Source: Syntrophobacterales bacterium
GTDB lineage: Bacteria > Desulfobacterota > Syntrophia > Syntrophales > UBA5619
Reading direction: 5' to 3'
DNA length: 64,000 bases
NCBI GenBank assembly: GCA_019429105.1
Contig: JAHYJE010000019.1
Span: 1-64,000, forward strand
Position 1 is the stretch's first letter. Each line of letters begins with the position of its first letter. Below the pieces are notes generated by a model. That model searched no databases. It worked only from the letters and a program-made list of their open reading frames with translations, and was not told the origin of the DNA. Positions 32,973 through 41,848 of this stretch are shown one piece after another. A program made the position numbers and the translations under genes.

Positions 32973-34151
32973 ATGAAAGCGATATATCTGGATTATGCGG
33001 CGACTACGCCGACAGACCCCGCGGTTGTCAAGGCGATGCTTCCGTATTTCACGGAACATTTCGGCAATCCCTCCAGTCTGCATTCCTTTGGGCAGGAGGC
33101 GAAAAGGGCGGTGGAGACGGCGCGCGCTTCCGTTGCTTCCCTGATCGGCGCCGAGGCTGGAGAGATTGTCTTCACCAGCGGCGGCACGGAAAGCGACAAT
33201 TTTGCCCTGAAGGGCGCGGTGGCGGCCAGGAAGGAGAAGGGCAACCATGTCATTACCACGGTGATAGAGCACCATGCGGTGCTTTCGACTTGCCATGACT
33301 TGGAACGACAAGGATGCCGGGTTACCTACCTTCCGGTGGACGGGTATGGCGCCGTAGATCCGGATGCCGTAAAAAACGCCGTCACGAATAAAACAATCCT
33401 GATTTCAATCATGCACGCCAATAACGAGGTGGGCACGATCCAGCCTCTCGCCGAAATTGGGAAAATCGCCCGGGCAAATGATATCTATTTTCATACCGAT
33501 GCGGTGCAAACCTTTGGTCATATACCCATTGACGTAAATGAACTGAACGTGGATTTATTGAGCGCCTCCGGTCATAAACTGTACGGGCCAAAGGGAGTGG
33601 GAATCATCTATATCAGGAAGGGAACGAGGCTTGAGCCTTTCCTCCGCGGGGGCGGGCAGGAAAAAGGGCGCCGTTCCTCCACGCACAATGTGCCGGGCAT
33701 CGTGGGCATGGGCAAGGCTTCGGAACTGTCCGGGAGGCTCTTGCAGGAAGAGGCAATAGTCATTGGCGCTCTGCGCGACAAATTGATCAGGGGGGTGCTA
33801 GATAACATCGACGAAACAAAACTGAACGGCCATCCGACGCAACGGCTCCCCAATAATGTAAATATCACGATTAATTACATTGAGGGGGAGGCGATGATCA
33901 TGAACCTGGATATGGAAGGGATCGCCTGTTCCAGCGGCTCCTCCTGTTCTTCAGCGAGTTCTGCGGCGTCTCATGTTCTTGAAGCGCTCGGCACTCTGCC
34001 ATCGCTTCCTCACGGTTCGCTCCGGTTTTCGCTGGGGAAGGCAACAACCACGGAGGATATCGATACGGTGCTCATGATTTTGCCCCGCATCGTGAGGAAT
34101 TTGCGTTCCCTGTCGCCGCGCTACCGGAAAAAGGAAAGACTGGGAAAATGA
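32973..34151 (+). CDS. nifS: Cysteine desulfurase (NifS/IscS family)
   Basis: A 392-residue PLP enzyme that takes sulfur from cysteine as an enzyme-bound persulfide. YLDYAATTPTDP at the N-terminus, HHAVL, HTDAVQ and the PLP lysine in SGHKLYGPKG are intact. The mobile catalytic-cysteine loop is ACSSGSSCSSASSAASHVL; the first cysteine is the expected nucleophile, and the second is also usual in class I enzymes. It starts 46 bp after the Rrf2 gene and its end overlaps mnmA by 4 bp. Sulfur recipients include MnmA next door and probably the distant sufCB-like scaffold. No iscU-type scaffold gene is present nearby. Confidence 0.92.
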   Translation: MKAIYLDYAATTPTDPAVVKAMLPYFTEHFGNPSSLHSFGQEAKRAVETARASVASLIGAEAGEIVFTSGGTESDNFALKGAVAARKEKGNHVITTVIEHHAVLSTCHDLERQGCRVTYLPVDGYGAVDPDAVKNAVTNKTILISIMHANNEVGTIQPLAEIGKIARANDIYFHTDAVQTFGHIPIDVNELNVDLLSASGHKLYGPKGVGIIYIRKGTRLEPFLRGGGQEKGRRSSTHNVPGIVGMGKASELSGRLLQEEAIVIGALRDKLIRGVLDNIDETKLNGHPTQRLPNNVNITINYIEGEAMIMNLDMEGIACSSGSSCSSASSAASHVLEALGTLPSLPHGSLRFSLGKATTTEDIDTVLMILPRIVRNLRSLSPRYRKKERLGK

Positions 34152-35224
34152 TGAAGAAGGTTCTCGTAGCCATGAGCGGCGGAGTGGATTCATCAGTCGC
34201 GGCTTTACTGCTGAAGGAAGGCGGTTACGATGTTACGGGCATGACCATGTGCCTGGGCGTAGCCGACGGCGGCGACAGCGAGCAGGCGAAATGCTGCGGG
34301 TCCACAGCCATTGAAGATGCCCGCGGGATATGTGCCAGACTTGGCATTCCCCATTACGTTCTGGATTATTCGGCGCACCTGGCCGATAAGGTCATTCGCA
34401 AGTTTGTCTCCGAATATAGTCGGGGCAGGACGCCGAATCCCTGCATCGATTGCAACCGTTATCTGAAGTTCGGCAAGCTTTTGGCAACAGCGCGTTCTTC
34501 CGGATTCGACTTTCTGGCTACCGGGCATTACGCGGAAATCGGCAGGGAAGGGGAAACTTATTTTTTGAAAAGGCCGCGGGACAGAATGAAGGATCAAACG
34601 TACTTTCTTTACCCAATTGCTCCGGAGGCGCTGCCGTCGATTCTGTTCCCGCTTGCGCCCTTTGCCAAGGACGAGGTTCGCATGATGGCGCGTAAGGCCG
34701 ATTTGCCAGTAGCGGAAAAAGCTGAAAGTCAGGACATCTGTTTTGTAAAGCAGAAGAATTACCATTTCTTCTTTGAGGGAAAGGGACTTATAAGCAAGCC
34801 GGGCGCAATCGTGAATTTGGCAGGGGAAAAATTGGGAGAACACCGGGGCGTTCCTTTTTATACGATAGGACAGAGAAGCGGGCTGGGGATCAGCAGTTCC
34901 TCCCCCTTGTACGTGGTGTCTCTGGATGTGCAGTCGAACCGGGTCGTCGTGGGAGAAAAAAAGGACCTGTATGCAAAAGGCCTGATTGCCGGTGATTTGA
35001 ATATCCTGGTTGGGGGCGGCCATCTGCCGCCTGTGGCCGAGGCGAAGATCAGATACCGTAAAAAGGCGGCGCGCTGTGCGCTTTTTTTGCATGAGGACAA
35101 ATTGAAAGTGATCTTTGAAGAAGCACAGGAGTCAATAACCCCCGGTCAAGCCGTGGTCTGTTATCAGGATGACCGAGTTCTGGCGGGAGGAGTAATCGAG
35201 GAGGCATTATATGGAATTAATTGA
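34148..35224 (+). CDS. mnmA: tRNA-specific 2-thiouridylase
   Basis: A 358-residue enzyme that makes 2-thiouridine at U34 of tRNA for Lys, Glu and Gln. The ATP-binding PP-loop VAMSGGVDSSVAALLL is at residues 6-21. The two catalytic cysteines lie in TPNPCIDCN (about 96-104) and SQDICFV (about 196-202). A CCGSTAIEDAR stretch near residue 50 is characteristic of the anaerobe-type MnmA group. It takes its sulfur from the desulfurase encoded upstream, with which it overlaps. It overlaps nadA by 14 bp. Confidence 0.95.
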   Translation: MMKKVLVAMSGGVDSSVAALLLKEGGYDVTGMTMCLGVADGGDSEQAKCCGSTAIEDARGICARLGIPHYVLDYSAHLADKVIRKFVSEYSRGRTPNPCIDCNRYLKFGKLLATARSSGFDFLATGHYAEIGREGETYFLKRPRDRMKDQTYFLYPIAPEALPSILFPLAPFAKDEVRMMARKADLPVAEKAESQDICFVKQKNYHFFFEGKGLISKPGAIVNLAGEKLGEHRGVPFYTIGQRSGLGISSSSPLYVVSLDVQSNRVVVGEKKDLYAKGLIAGDLNILVGGGHLPPVAEAKIRYRKKAARCALFLHEDKLKVIFEEAQESITPGQAVVCYQDDRVLAGGVIEEALYGIN

Positions 35225-36116
35225 AAAAATAAAGAAACTCAAGAAGGAACGAAACGCGGTGATCCTGGCGCACAACTACCAGATAGACGAGGTGCAGGAT
35301 ATTGCCGATTATGTTGGCGATTCCCTCGGCTTAAGCATCCAGGCCTCCAAGACGGATGCCGACGTGATTGTTTTCTGCGGCGTTTACTTCATGGCGGAAA
35401 CGGCGAAGATCCTTTCACCGCAAAAGACGGTGCTTATTCCCGATCCCAAGGCAGGCTGTCCCATGGCGAACATGATTACCGCCGAACAGCTCCGCGCTCT
35501 CAAGGCCCTGCATCCGGGAGTTAGGGCTTTATGTTATGTGAATACCACGGCGGAGGTAAAAGCCGAGTGCGATCTGGCCTGCACTTCCTCCAATGTCGTC
35601 TCGCTGGTGCGGGAAGCCTTCCGGGATGACGAGGAGATCATCTTCGTCCCCGACAAGCATCTGGCCAATTACGTTTCTGCGCAACTGGGGCGCCCGTTTA
35701 TCACATGGAAGGGTTTTTGCCCGACGCATGCCCGCATTTTGCCGGAGGCTCTTGAGAAGCAGATAGAGCTCCATCCCGAGGCGGTGGTGATGGTGCATCC
35801 GGAATGCTCCGCTTCCGTTATTGCCTTGGCAGACCTGGTGCTTTCCACTGGCGGCATGTGCGCGCATGCCCGCGAAGCGGCGGCGGCGGAATTCATTGTC
35901 GGCACAGAAGTCGGCATTCTGCACCGGCTGCGCCTGGAGAATCCCGGCAAGAAATTTTATCCCGCCTCGGAACTTGCCGTCTGTCCGAACATGAAACGCA
36001 CCACGCTGGAGAAGGTGCTGTGGTCTCTGGAGGGGATGGCGCACGAGGTCACTGTCCCCGATGAGGTACGGGAAAAGGCGCAGGGGTGTATCGAACGAAT
36101 GTTGAACTACAGGTAA
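35211..36116 (+). CDS. nadA: Quinolinate synthase
   Basis: A 301-residue [4Fe-4S] enzyme that condenses iminoaspartate with dihydroxyacetone phosphate in NAD synthesis. Visible: VILAHNYQIDEVQDIADYVGDSLGL, the GVYFMAETAKIL motif, and cluster cysteines in PKAGCPMAN, ECDLACTSSN, HPECSASV and AVCPNMK. The compact length is that of the NadA of anaerobes. nadB and nadC are not in the window. Its place next to a cysteine desulfurase matches its need for a cluster. Confidence 0.94.
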   Translation: MELIEKIKKLKKERNAVILAHNYQIDEVQDIADYVGDSLGLSIQASKTDADVIVFCGVYFMAETAKILSPQKTVLIPDPKAGCPMANMITAEQLRALKALHPGVRALCYVNTTAEVKAECDLACTSSNVVSLVREAFRDDEEIIFVPDKHLANYVSAQLGRPFITWKGFCPTHARILPEALEKQIELHPEAVVMVHPECSASVIALADLVLSTGGMCAHAREAAAAEFIVGTEVGILHRLRLENPGKKFYPASELAVCPNMKRTTLEKVLWSLEGMAHEVTVPDEVREKAQGCIERMLNYR

Positions 36117-36120
36117 GGAC

Positions 36121-36891
36121 ATGGAAAAATTTGAGGTTACTTTTATTGGCACGAAGGAAAGAGAGACACGGATAGTCGGGGTGACGCAGGAGGCGCCGCT
36201 TACGCTCGAGGTGAACGGCAAGGAAATGGCTACGCTCCTGTGTTCGCCCACGGATCTGGAAAATCTCGTGCTCGGCTTTCTCTATAACTCCGGCGTAATA
36301 ACTGACGCCGCCGCAATCGAGTCGCTGATCATTGACAAAGAGCTCTGGAAGGCAAGCATCGGCATCGATCCGGAAACATTGCCGGGTGAGTTCGTTTTTA
36401 AAAGGGTCTATACCTCAGGCTGCGGGAAGGGCATTATCTTTCACAACCCCCTCGATGTGCTACAGCGGGACAGGCTTGATTCCGATTTTGTGATTGCGGG
36501 GAAAAGGGTTTTTGAGCTTATGAAAACGTTCCTGAATTTCTCGGAGGAACATAAATCCACGCGGGGCGTGCACAGCGCTGCGGTGGCCTCCTGTGAGGGT
36601 GAGATGCTTATTTTCCGCGATGACCTGGGGAGACACAATGCTGTTGACAAGGTTATAGGCGAGGCGCTTGCGCAGGGGTTGAATTTTGAGGATAAGTGGC
36701 TGTTGACGAGCGGGCGGATATCTTCGGAAATCACCTCCAAGATGCTGCGCTGTCGCATTCCCCTGGTGGTTTCTTCCGGCGCTCCCACCGATCAGGCGAT
36801 CAAGATTGCCCGGGATGCGGGACTCGGTATGGCAACCCTGGCCAAGGGAGGCGGGCTTAATATATATAGTTGTGCAGAACGGGTGAGCTGA
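36121..36891 (+). CDS. fdhD: Formate dehydrogenase sulfurtransferase FdhD
   Basis: A 256-residue protein that passes sulfur from a cysteine desulfurase to the molybdenum cofactor of formate dehydrogenases. Family motifs: EAPLTLEVNGKEMATL, SPTDLENLVLGFL, the GVHSAAVAS and RDDLGRHNAVDK segments, and TSGRISSEI. In the sulfur-carrying loop only one cysteine is seen (TSGCGKG); the second cysteine of the CxxC known from E. coli is glycine. The desulfurase three genes upstream is the likely donor. Formate dehydrogenase structural genes are outside the window, but their use by the organism is implied. Confidence 0.92.
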   Translation: MEKFEVTFIGTKERETRIVGVTQEAPLTLEVNGKEMATLLCSPTDLENLVLGFLYNSGVITDAAAIESLIIDKELWKASIGIDPETLPGEFVFKRVYTSGCGKGIIFHNPLDVLQRDRLDSDFVIAGKRVFELMKTFLNFSEEHKSTRGVHSAAVASCEGEMLIFRDDLGRHNAVDKVIGEALAQGLNFEDKWLLTSGRISSEITSKMLRCRIPLVVSSGAPTDQAIKIARDAGLGMATLAKGGGLNIYSCAERVS

Positions 36892-36949
36892 TAATTTTAT
36901 CCGTAATTAAAAATAGTTACATATTTAATCTATTGTAAAGGAGAATGCT

Positions 36950-38248
36950 GTGGCTGAAGAAAAAAATAAATTGAAGGTTGAAACGCTGGCGCTGCATGGC
37001 GGACAGGAAGCGGATCCGACAACCGGCGCCCGGGCCGTGCCCATTTATCAGACGACGTCTTACCAGTTCAAGAGTACCGAGCATGCGGCGAATCTTTTCG
37101 CCCTGAAGGAATTCGGGAATATCTACACGCGGCTTATGAATCCCACAAACGATGTACTGGAAAAACGGATCGCCTTAATGGAAGGAGGCGTAGGGGCGCT
37201 GGCCGTAGCCAGCGGACAGTCCGCGATCGCGCTTGCCCTGCTCAATATCGCGCGTGCGGGCGACGAGATCGTCTCTGCCGATAACCTCTACGGTGGAACG
37301 TACAATCTCTTCCATTACACCTTTGCGCGGATGGGCATTACCGTGAAATTTGTTAAATCCAACGACCTGGAGGCCTTTCAGCAGGCTATTACCCCGAGGA
37401 CCAAGGCCATCTATGCCGAATCCGTCGGGAACCCCAAACTCGACATTGCCGAGCTGGAAGGCTTGGCCGCCGTGGCGCACAAGAACCGGATTCCTTTCAT
37501 ATTGGACAACACCGTTTCCCCCTATCTGCTGCGGCCCTTTAATTTCGGGGTTGACGTCATCGTCTATTCCGCTACAAAATTCATTGGCGGACATGGCACG
37601 TCACTGGGCGGTCTGATTGTTGACTCGGGAAAGTTCGACTGGACGCAGGGAGACTTTCCGACGATTACCGACCCCGATCCCAGCTATCATGGCCTTGAAT
37701 TTGTCAAGGCTCTGGCGCCGCTGGGAAATCTCGCGTTTATTGTCAAGGCCCGGGTAGGGCTGCTGCGGGACCTGGGGCCGGCCATGTCGCCCTTCAATGC
37801 GTTTCTCTTTTTGCAAGGTTTGGAGACGCTGCATTTAAGGATGCCGCGCCATTCGGAAAACGCGCTGGCGGTGGCCGCTTATCTGGAGACGCATCCCCGG
37901 GCAGCCTGGGTTAACTATCCCGGACTGGAATCGAGTGCGGAAAAAACGCGGGCCAAGAAGTATCTTCCCCAGGGCTGCGGCGCCATTATCGGCTTTGGAA
38001 TCAAGGGAGGGGCGCAGGCCGGCAGGAAATTCATCGAGGCGCTCCATTTGATATCGCATTTGGCAAACATCGGGGATGCCAAGTCGCTTGCCATCCATCC
38101 GGCGACTACCACGCATCAGCAATTGACGGCGGAAGAACAGACAGCCACCGGGGTGACGCCTGATTTTATCCGTCTGTCCATTGGTCTTGAACACATTGAC
38201 GACATCAAAGACGATATCGCACAGGCGCTGCAAAAAGCAGCCGTTTAA
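36950..38248 (+). CDS. metY: O-acetylhomoserine sulfhydrylase
   Basis: A 432-residue PLP enzyme of the Cys/Met metabolism family that forms homocysteine from O-acetylhomoserine and sulfide. The start is GTG at 36950, six bases after AAGGAG. Motifs: [45 protein letters not shown], and the PLP lysine in [13 protein letters not shown]. The length exceeds that of cystathionine synthases, as expected for MetY. With metX and cysK in the same cluster it defines direct sulfhydrylation without cystathionine. No S-box or other riboswitch is seen in the 58-bp gap upstream. Confidence 0.93.
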   Translation: MAEEKNKLKVETLALHGGQEADPTTGARAVPIYQTTSYQFKSTEHAANLFALKEFGNIYTRLMNPTNDVLEKRIALMEGGVGALAVASGQSAIALALLNIARAGDEIVSADNLYGGTYNLFHYTFARMGITVKFVKSNDLEAFQQAITPRTKAIYAESVGNPKLDIAELEGLAAVAHKNRIPFILDNTVSPYLLRPFNFGVDVIVYSATKFIGGHGTSLGGLIVDSGKFDWTQGDFPTITDPDPSYHGLEFVKALAPLGNLAFIVKARVGLLRDLGPAMSPFNAFLFLQGLETLHLRMPRHSENALAVAAYLETHPRAAWVNYPGLESSAEKTRAKKYLPQGCGAIIGFGIKGGAQAGRKFIEALHLISHLANIGDAKSLAIHPATTTHQQLTAEEQTATGVTPDFIRLSIGLEHIDDIKDDIAQALQKAAV

Positions 38249-38270
38249 CGTATAAGGGAGGAACAGGAAG

Positions 38271-39191
38271 ATGATTTTTTCAGATATTACCAAGACGATA
38301 GGACGGACGCCGCTTGTCAAAATAAACAAGCTTGCCGCGGGAATGAAGGCGACGGTGCTGGTGAAGCTTGAATCGTTCAATCCGCTTTCCAGTGTCAAGG
38401 ACCGCATCGGCGTGGCGATGATCGATGCCGCAGAGAAGCAGGAGAGAATCAACAGTGAGACGGTTATCATCGAGCCCACAAGCGGCAATACCGGAATCGC
38501 TCTGGCCTTCGTCTGTGCCGCCCGGGGATACAGACTTATCCTGACCATGCCGGACACCATGAGTGTGGAGAGGAGACAGCTGCTCAGCATCATGGGCGCG
38601 GAGCTGGTGCTCACCGAGGGCGCGAAGGGAATGAAGGGGGCCATAGAAAAGGCCGATGAACTGGCGCGAACCATGAAAAACAGCTTTATCCCCCAGCAGT
38701 TCAACAACCCGGCCAATCCTGAGATGCACAGGGTAACGACGGCGGAGGAAATCTGGGCCGACACGGAGGGCCATATCGACTATTTTATCTCCGGCATCGG
38801 TACCGGCGGAACCATCTCCGGAGTGGGTAAATTTTTAAAAGAAAAAAAGCCTGCTGTTAAAATAATTGGTCTTGAACCGGCCGGTTCGCCGGTTCTTTCC
38901 GGGGGGAAGCCCGGGGCGCACAAGATTCAGGGGATCGGCGCCGGGTTTGTGCCGGGGGTGCTGGACCGCAGCGTTATCGATGAGATCATGCTGGTTTCCC
39001 ATGAGGACGGCGGCGAGACAGCGAGGCGTTTGGCCAAAGAGGAGGGTATTCTGGTCGGGATCTCGAGTGGAGCGGCACTGTGGGCTGCCCTGGAGGTTGC
39101 CAAACGTGCGGAAGCGGCTGACAAAACTATTGTAGCGCTCCTTCCGGATACGGGGGAAAGATACCTCTCCACCTGGCTTTTCTCCAAATGA
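38271..39191 (+). CDS. cysK: Cysteine synthase A (O-acetylserine sulfhydrylase)
   Basis: A 306-residue PLP enzyme that makes cysteine from O-acetylserine and sulfide. PLP lysine in [12 protein letters not shown], substrate loop [12 protein letters not shown], phosphate-binding [14 protein letters not shown], and a C-terminal GISSGAAL. Starts after AAGGGAGGA. Serine acetyltransferase for its substrate is encoded at the end of the same cluster. Such enzymes also form the regulatory cysteine synthase complex with CysE. Confidence 0.95.
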   Translation: MIFSDITKTIGRTPLVKINKLAAGMKATVLVKLESFNPLSSVKDRIGVAMIDAAEKQERINSETVIIEPTSGNTGIALAFVCAARGYRLILTMPDTMSVERRQLLSIMGAELVLTEGAKGMKGAIEKADELARTMKNSFIPQQFNNPANPEMHRVTTAEEIWADTEGHIDYFISGIGTGGTISGVGKFLKEKKPAVKIIGLEPAGSPVLSGGKPGAHKIQGIGAGFVPGVLDRSVIDEIMLVSHEDGGETARRLAKEEGILVGISSGAALWAALEVAKRAEAADKTIVALLPDTGERYLSTWLFSK

Positions 39192-39252
39192 TGTTTTAAA
39201 AAAAGACAATATTTTTGCGCTGGTATTTAACCGCAAGATCGGTGTTGCTAAG

Positions 39253-40404
39253 ATGAAAAAGAAACAAAGTGTAGGTTCGGTACAAACAAAATATTTTACC
39301 TTTGCCGAGCCGCCGAATGAGCTGCCCCTTGAATTAGGGGGAAAGCTCGGACCCGTAACGATCGCCTACGAGACCTATGGAGAGCTGAACGGCGACAAAA
39401 CGAATGCCATTCTTGTCTGTCATGCGCTATCCGCGGATGCGCATGCGGCGGGTTATCTTGAGGGTGAAAAGGACCCGGGTTGGTGGGAGGGCATGATTGG
39501 CCCGGGCAAGGCCTTCGATACGAACAAACATTTTATCATCTGCACGAACGTAATCGGCGGATGCAAGGGAAGCACCGGGCCATCGTCTGTAAATCCCGCT
39601 ACTGGCGAGCCTTACGCTCTGGATTTCCCCAGCATTACCATTGCCGACATGGTGGAAGCGCAGCGTCATCTGCTTGATCACCTGGGCATTGAAAAACTTA
39701 TGTGCGTGGCGGGGGGCTCCATGGGTGGAATGCAGGTGCTGCAGTGGGTGGCCTCTTATCCCGAACGGATTCGCTCGGCCATCCCCATTGCTACCGCCCT
39801 CAAGCATTCACCCCAGCAGATCGCCTTCAACGAGGTGGTGCGGCAGTCGGTAATGGCCGATCCGGCCTGGCGTGATGGCAATTACTACGCATACGGACAG
39901 CCGGAAAAAGGGTTGGCTCTGGCTCGGATGATCGGTCATATTACGTTTATGAGCGTTCAGTCCATGGAGGCGAAGTTTTCCCGCCGGCTGAAAAACGCCA
40001 GTTACAATTTCAAGTTCGGTGCGGATTTTGAGGTAGAGGGGTATTTGCATTACAAAGGCGACAGTTTCGTAAAACGTTTCGACGCCAATTCCTATCTCTA
40101 CATTACGAAAGCGATCGATTATTTCGATCTTTCCGGGGGGAGGCTTGTTCCCGAAGGGCGAAAGGCGGACCCCCGCTTCCTGATCATTTCGTATCGCTCT
40201 GACTGGCTTTATCCATCCGTTCAGTCGCAGGAAATTGTGCGAGAGCTCAAGATAAGGCGCGTGGATGCGACCTATTGCGAACTGCGCTCCACGTATGGGC
40301 ATGATGCCTTTCTTGTGGAAATGGATGAGCAGCAAAATCTCGTCAAACATTTTTTGGATAAGACATATCAAGGCTACGAGGTAGTGAAAACTTATGACAT
40401 CTGA
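39253..40404 (+). CDS. metX: Homoserine O-acetyltransferase
   Basis: A 383-residue alpha/beta-hydrolase-fold enzyme activating homoserine with acetyl-CoA (succinyl-CoA in some species). Nucleophile Ser in GGSMGGMQVLQW, catalytic Asp in YRSDWLYP and His in YGHDAFL are visible, and an N-terminal GPVTIAYETYGELN is family-typical. It overlaps metW by 11 bp, a pairing widespread in proteobacteria. Its product feeds the MetY encoded two genes upstream. Confidence 0.93.
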   Translation: MKKKQSVGSVQTKYFTFAEPPNELPLELGGKLGPVTIAYETYGELNGDKTNAILVCHALSADAHAAGYLEGEKDPGWWEGMIGPGKAFDTNKHFIICTNVIGGCKGSTGPSSVNPATGEPYALDFPSITIADMVEAQRHLLDHLGIEKLMCVAGGSMGGMQVLQWVASYPERIRSAIPIATALKHSPQQIAFNEVVRQSVMADPAWRDGNYYAYGQPEKGLALARMIGHITFMSVQSMEAKFSRRLKNASYNFKFGADFEVEGYLHYKGDSFVKRFDANSYLYITKAIDYFDLSGGRLVPEGRKADPRFLIISYRSDWLYPSVQSQEIVRELKIRRVDATYCELRSTYGHDAFLVEMDEQQNLVKHFLDKTYQGYEVVKTYDI

Positions 40405-41035
40405 CTCCCTTCGTCTGGACTATAAAATCATCTATGAGGCAGTGACGCCCGGCGCCCGGGTTCTCGATTTGGGGTGCGGGAATGGCGATCTCCTCTATTT
40501 TCTGGCCCGGGACAAGGGCGCCAAGGTGCAGGGGATAGAACTGGATGATGCCGCCATTTACCAGTGTGTGCGTAAAGGATTAAGCGTCTTTAACAGCGAT
40601 ATCACAAGCGGGCTCGTCGAGTACCCCGATCAGTCGTTTGACTACGTTATCCTGAATCAGAGCATGCAGGAGGTGACTAACATCGATTTCATCATCCGGG
40701 AGGCCCTGCGCGTGGGGCGGAAGGTCATCGTCGGTTTTCCCAATTTTGCCTATATCGCTGCCCGGTTCATGCTTTTCTTCCGGGGAATCGCCCCGATGAC
40801 GAAGTCATTGCCCCATCTGTGGTACGATACCCCCAACGTGCGCTGCCTGAGCATTGATGATTTCAGGAATTTTTGCGAAGAGAAGAAACTCCGCATCCTG
40901 AAGGCCTATTGGCTCGGGAGTGATAAGCTGATCAGATTCTGGCCCAATCTTTTGGCCCTCAATGCGATCTTTGTGCTGACGGGGGGGGAAGAATTCACTC
41001 CTGACAGCGGTGCTGAAAAGGCTAAACCATGCTGA
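40394..41035 (+). CDS. metW: Methionine biosynthesis protein MetW
   Basis: A 213-residue methyltransferase-fold protein. SAM motif [15 protein letters not shown] (about residues 22-36) and the family sequence [12 protein letters not shown] are clear. MetW is required with MetX for homoserine acylation in several proteobacteria; a catalytic methyl transfer has not been settled. It overlaps both metX upstream and cysE downstream, so it is translationally coupled in the middle of the sulfhydrylation cluster. Confidence 0.92.
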   Translation: MTSDSLRLDYKIIYEAVTPGARVLDLGCGNGDLLYFLARDKGAKVQGIELDDAAIYQCVRKGLSVFNSDITSGLVEYPDQSFDYVILNQSMQEVTNIDFIIREALRVGRKVIVGFPNFAYIAARFMLFFRGIAPMTKSLPHLWYDTPNVRCLSIDDFRNFCEEKKLRILKAYWLGSDKLIRFWPNLLALNAIFVLTGGEEFTPDSGAEKAKPC

Positions 41036-41781
41036 AGAATATAAAAGAGGGTATTTGGGAGGACGTGCAAAACGTCTTCAAGAAAGACCCGGCGGCAAGA
41101 AATATCTTTGAGGTTATTTTTTTCTATCCCGGTCTGCACGCTATCTGGATGCACCGGGCCGCCCATTTTTTCTGGAATCACCGGTTTTATTTTTTGGCCC
41201 GTTTCATATCGCATCTCGGCCGTTTCGCAACGGGCATCGAGATTCATCCCGGGGCGAGGATCGGCAGGCGATTTTTTATTGATCACGGCGCAGGAGTCGT
41301 GATCGGGGAGACTACCGATATCGGCGACGACGTCCTGCTCTACCAGGGAGTAGTGCTGGGCGGGGTAAGCCTGAAGAAGGAAAAACGCCATCCCACCATA
41401 GGCAACCGTGTGCTTGTCGGGGCGGGTACGATTGTTTTGGGGCCCATCCATATTGGCGATGGTACGAGAATCGGGGCCGCATCCCTCGTGGTTAAGGACG
41501 TGCCCGCGAACGCCATTGCGGTAGGTGTGCCGGCGCGGATCGGGATGGGTTTTTCCGCCCGGGAACTCACTGAACTGGGGCACAATAAATTGCCCGATCC
41601 CATCGCCGACGCCTTCAAATTTCTCGGGAAACAGATAGATTCCATGGAGGAAAGGCTGGAAGCGGTTGAGCAGCTCGAGGGCATCAAGGTTGATCTGGAT
41701 AAGTATGTGGAACAGAAAAAGCGGGAAATTCTCGACGTTTTTTCCCAGACTTATGAATTTGACGGGGGGGCCGGGATATAA
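41029..41781 (+). CDS. cysE: Serine O-acetyltransferase
   Basis: A 250-residue protein. The N-terminal helical part ([29 protein letters not shown]) is followed by a left-handed beta-helix of hexapeptide repeats with the catalytic [18 protein letters not shown] and [10 protein letters not shown] loops. It acetylates serine to give the substrate for CysK. The C-terminal 45 residues form a charged helix, longer than in short EpsC-type enzymes. It is the last gene of the cys/met cluster; its ATG overlaps metW. Confidence 0.93.
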   Translation: MLKNIKEGIWEDVQNVFKKDPAARNIFEVIFFYPGLHAIWMHRAAHFFWNHRFYFLARFISHLGRFATGIEIHPGARIGRRFFIDHGAGVVIGETTDIGDDVLLYQGVVLGGVSLKKEKRHPTIGNRVLVGAGTIVLGPIHIGDGTRIGAASLVVKDVPANAIAVGVPARIGMGFSARELTELGHNKLPDPIADAFKFLGKQIDSMEERLEAVEQLEGIKVDLDKYVEQKKREILDVFSQTYEFDGGAGI

Positions 41782-41848
41782 ATTTGACACTATCTTCGTG
41801 CCCTGAGATCCCTTAATAGAACCCTTAATTACACATTCCGGCAGCCCG

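Noticed and set aside
36892-36949. SAM riboswitch before metY
   Set aside because: The gap is only 58 bp and AT-rich, with no conserved core.
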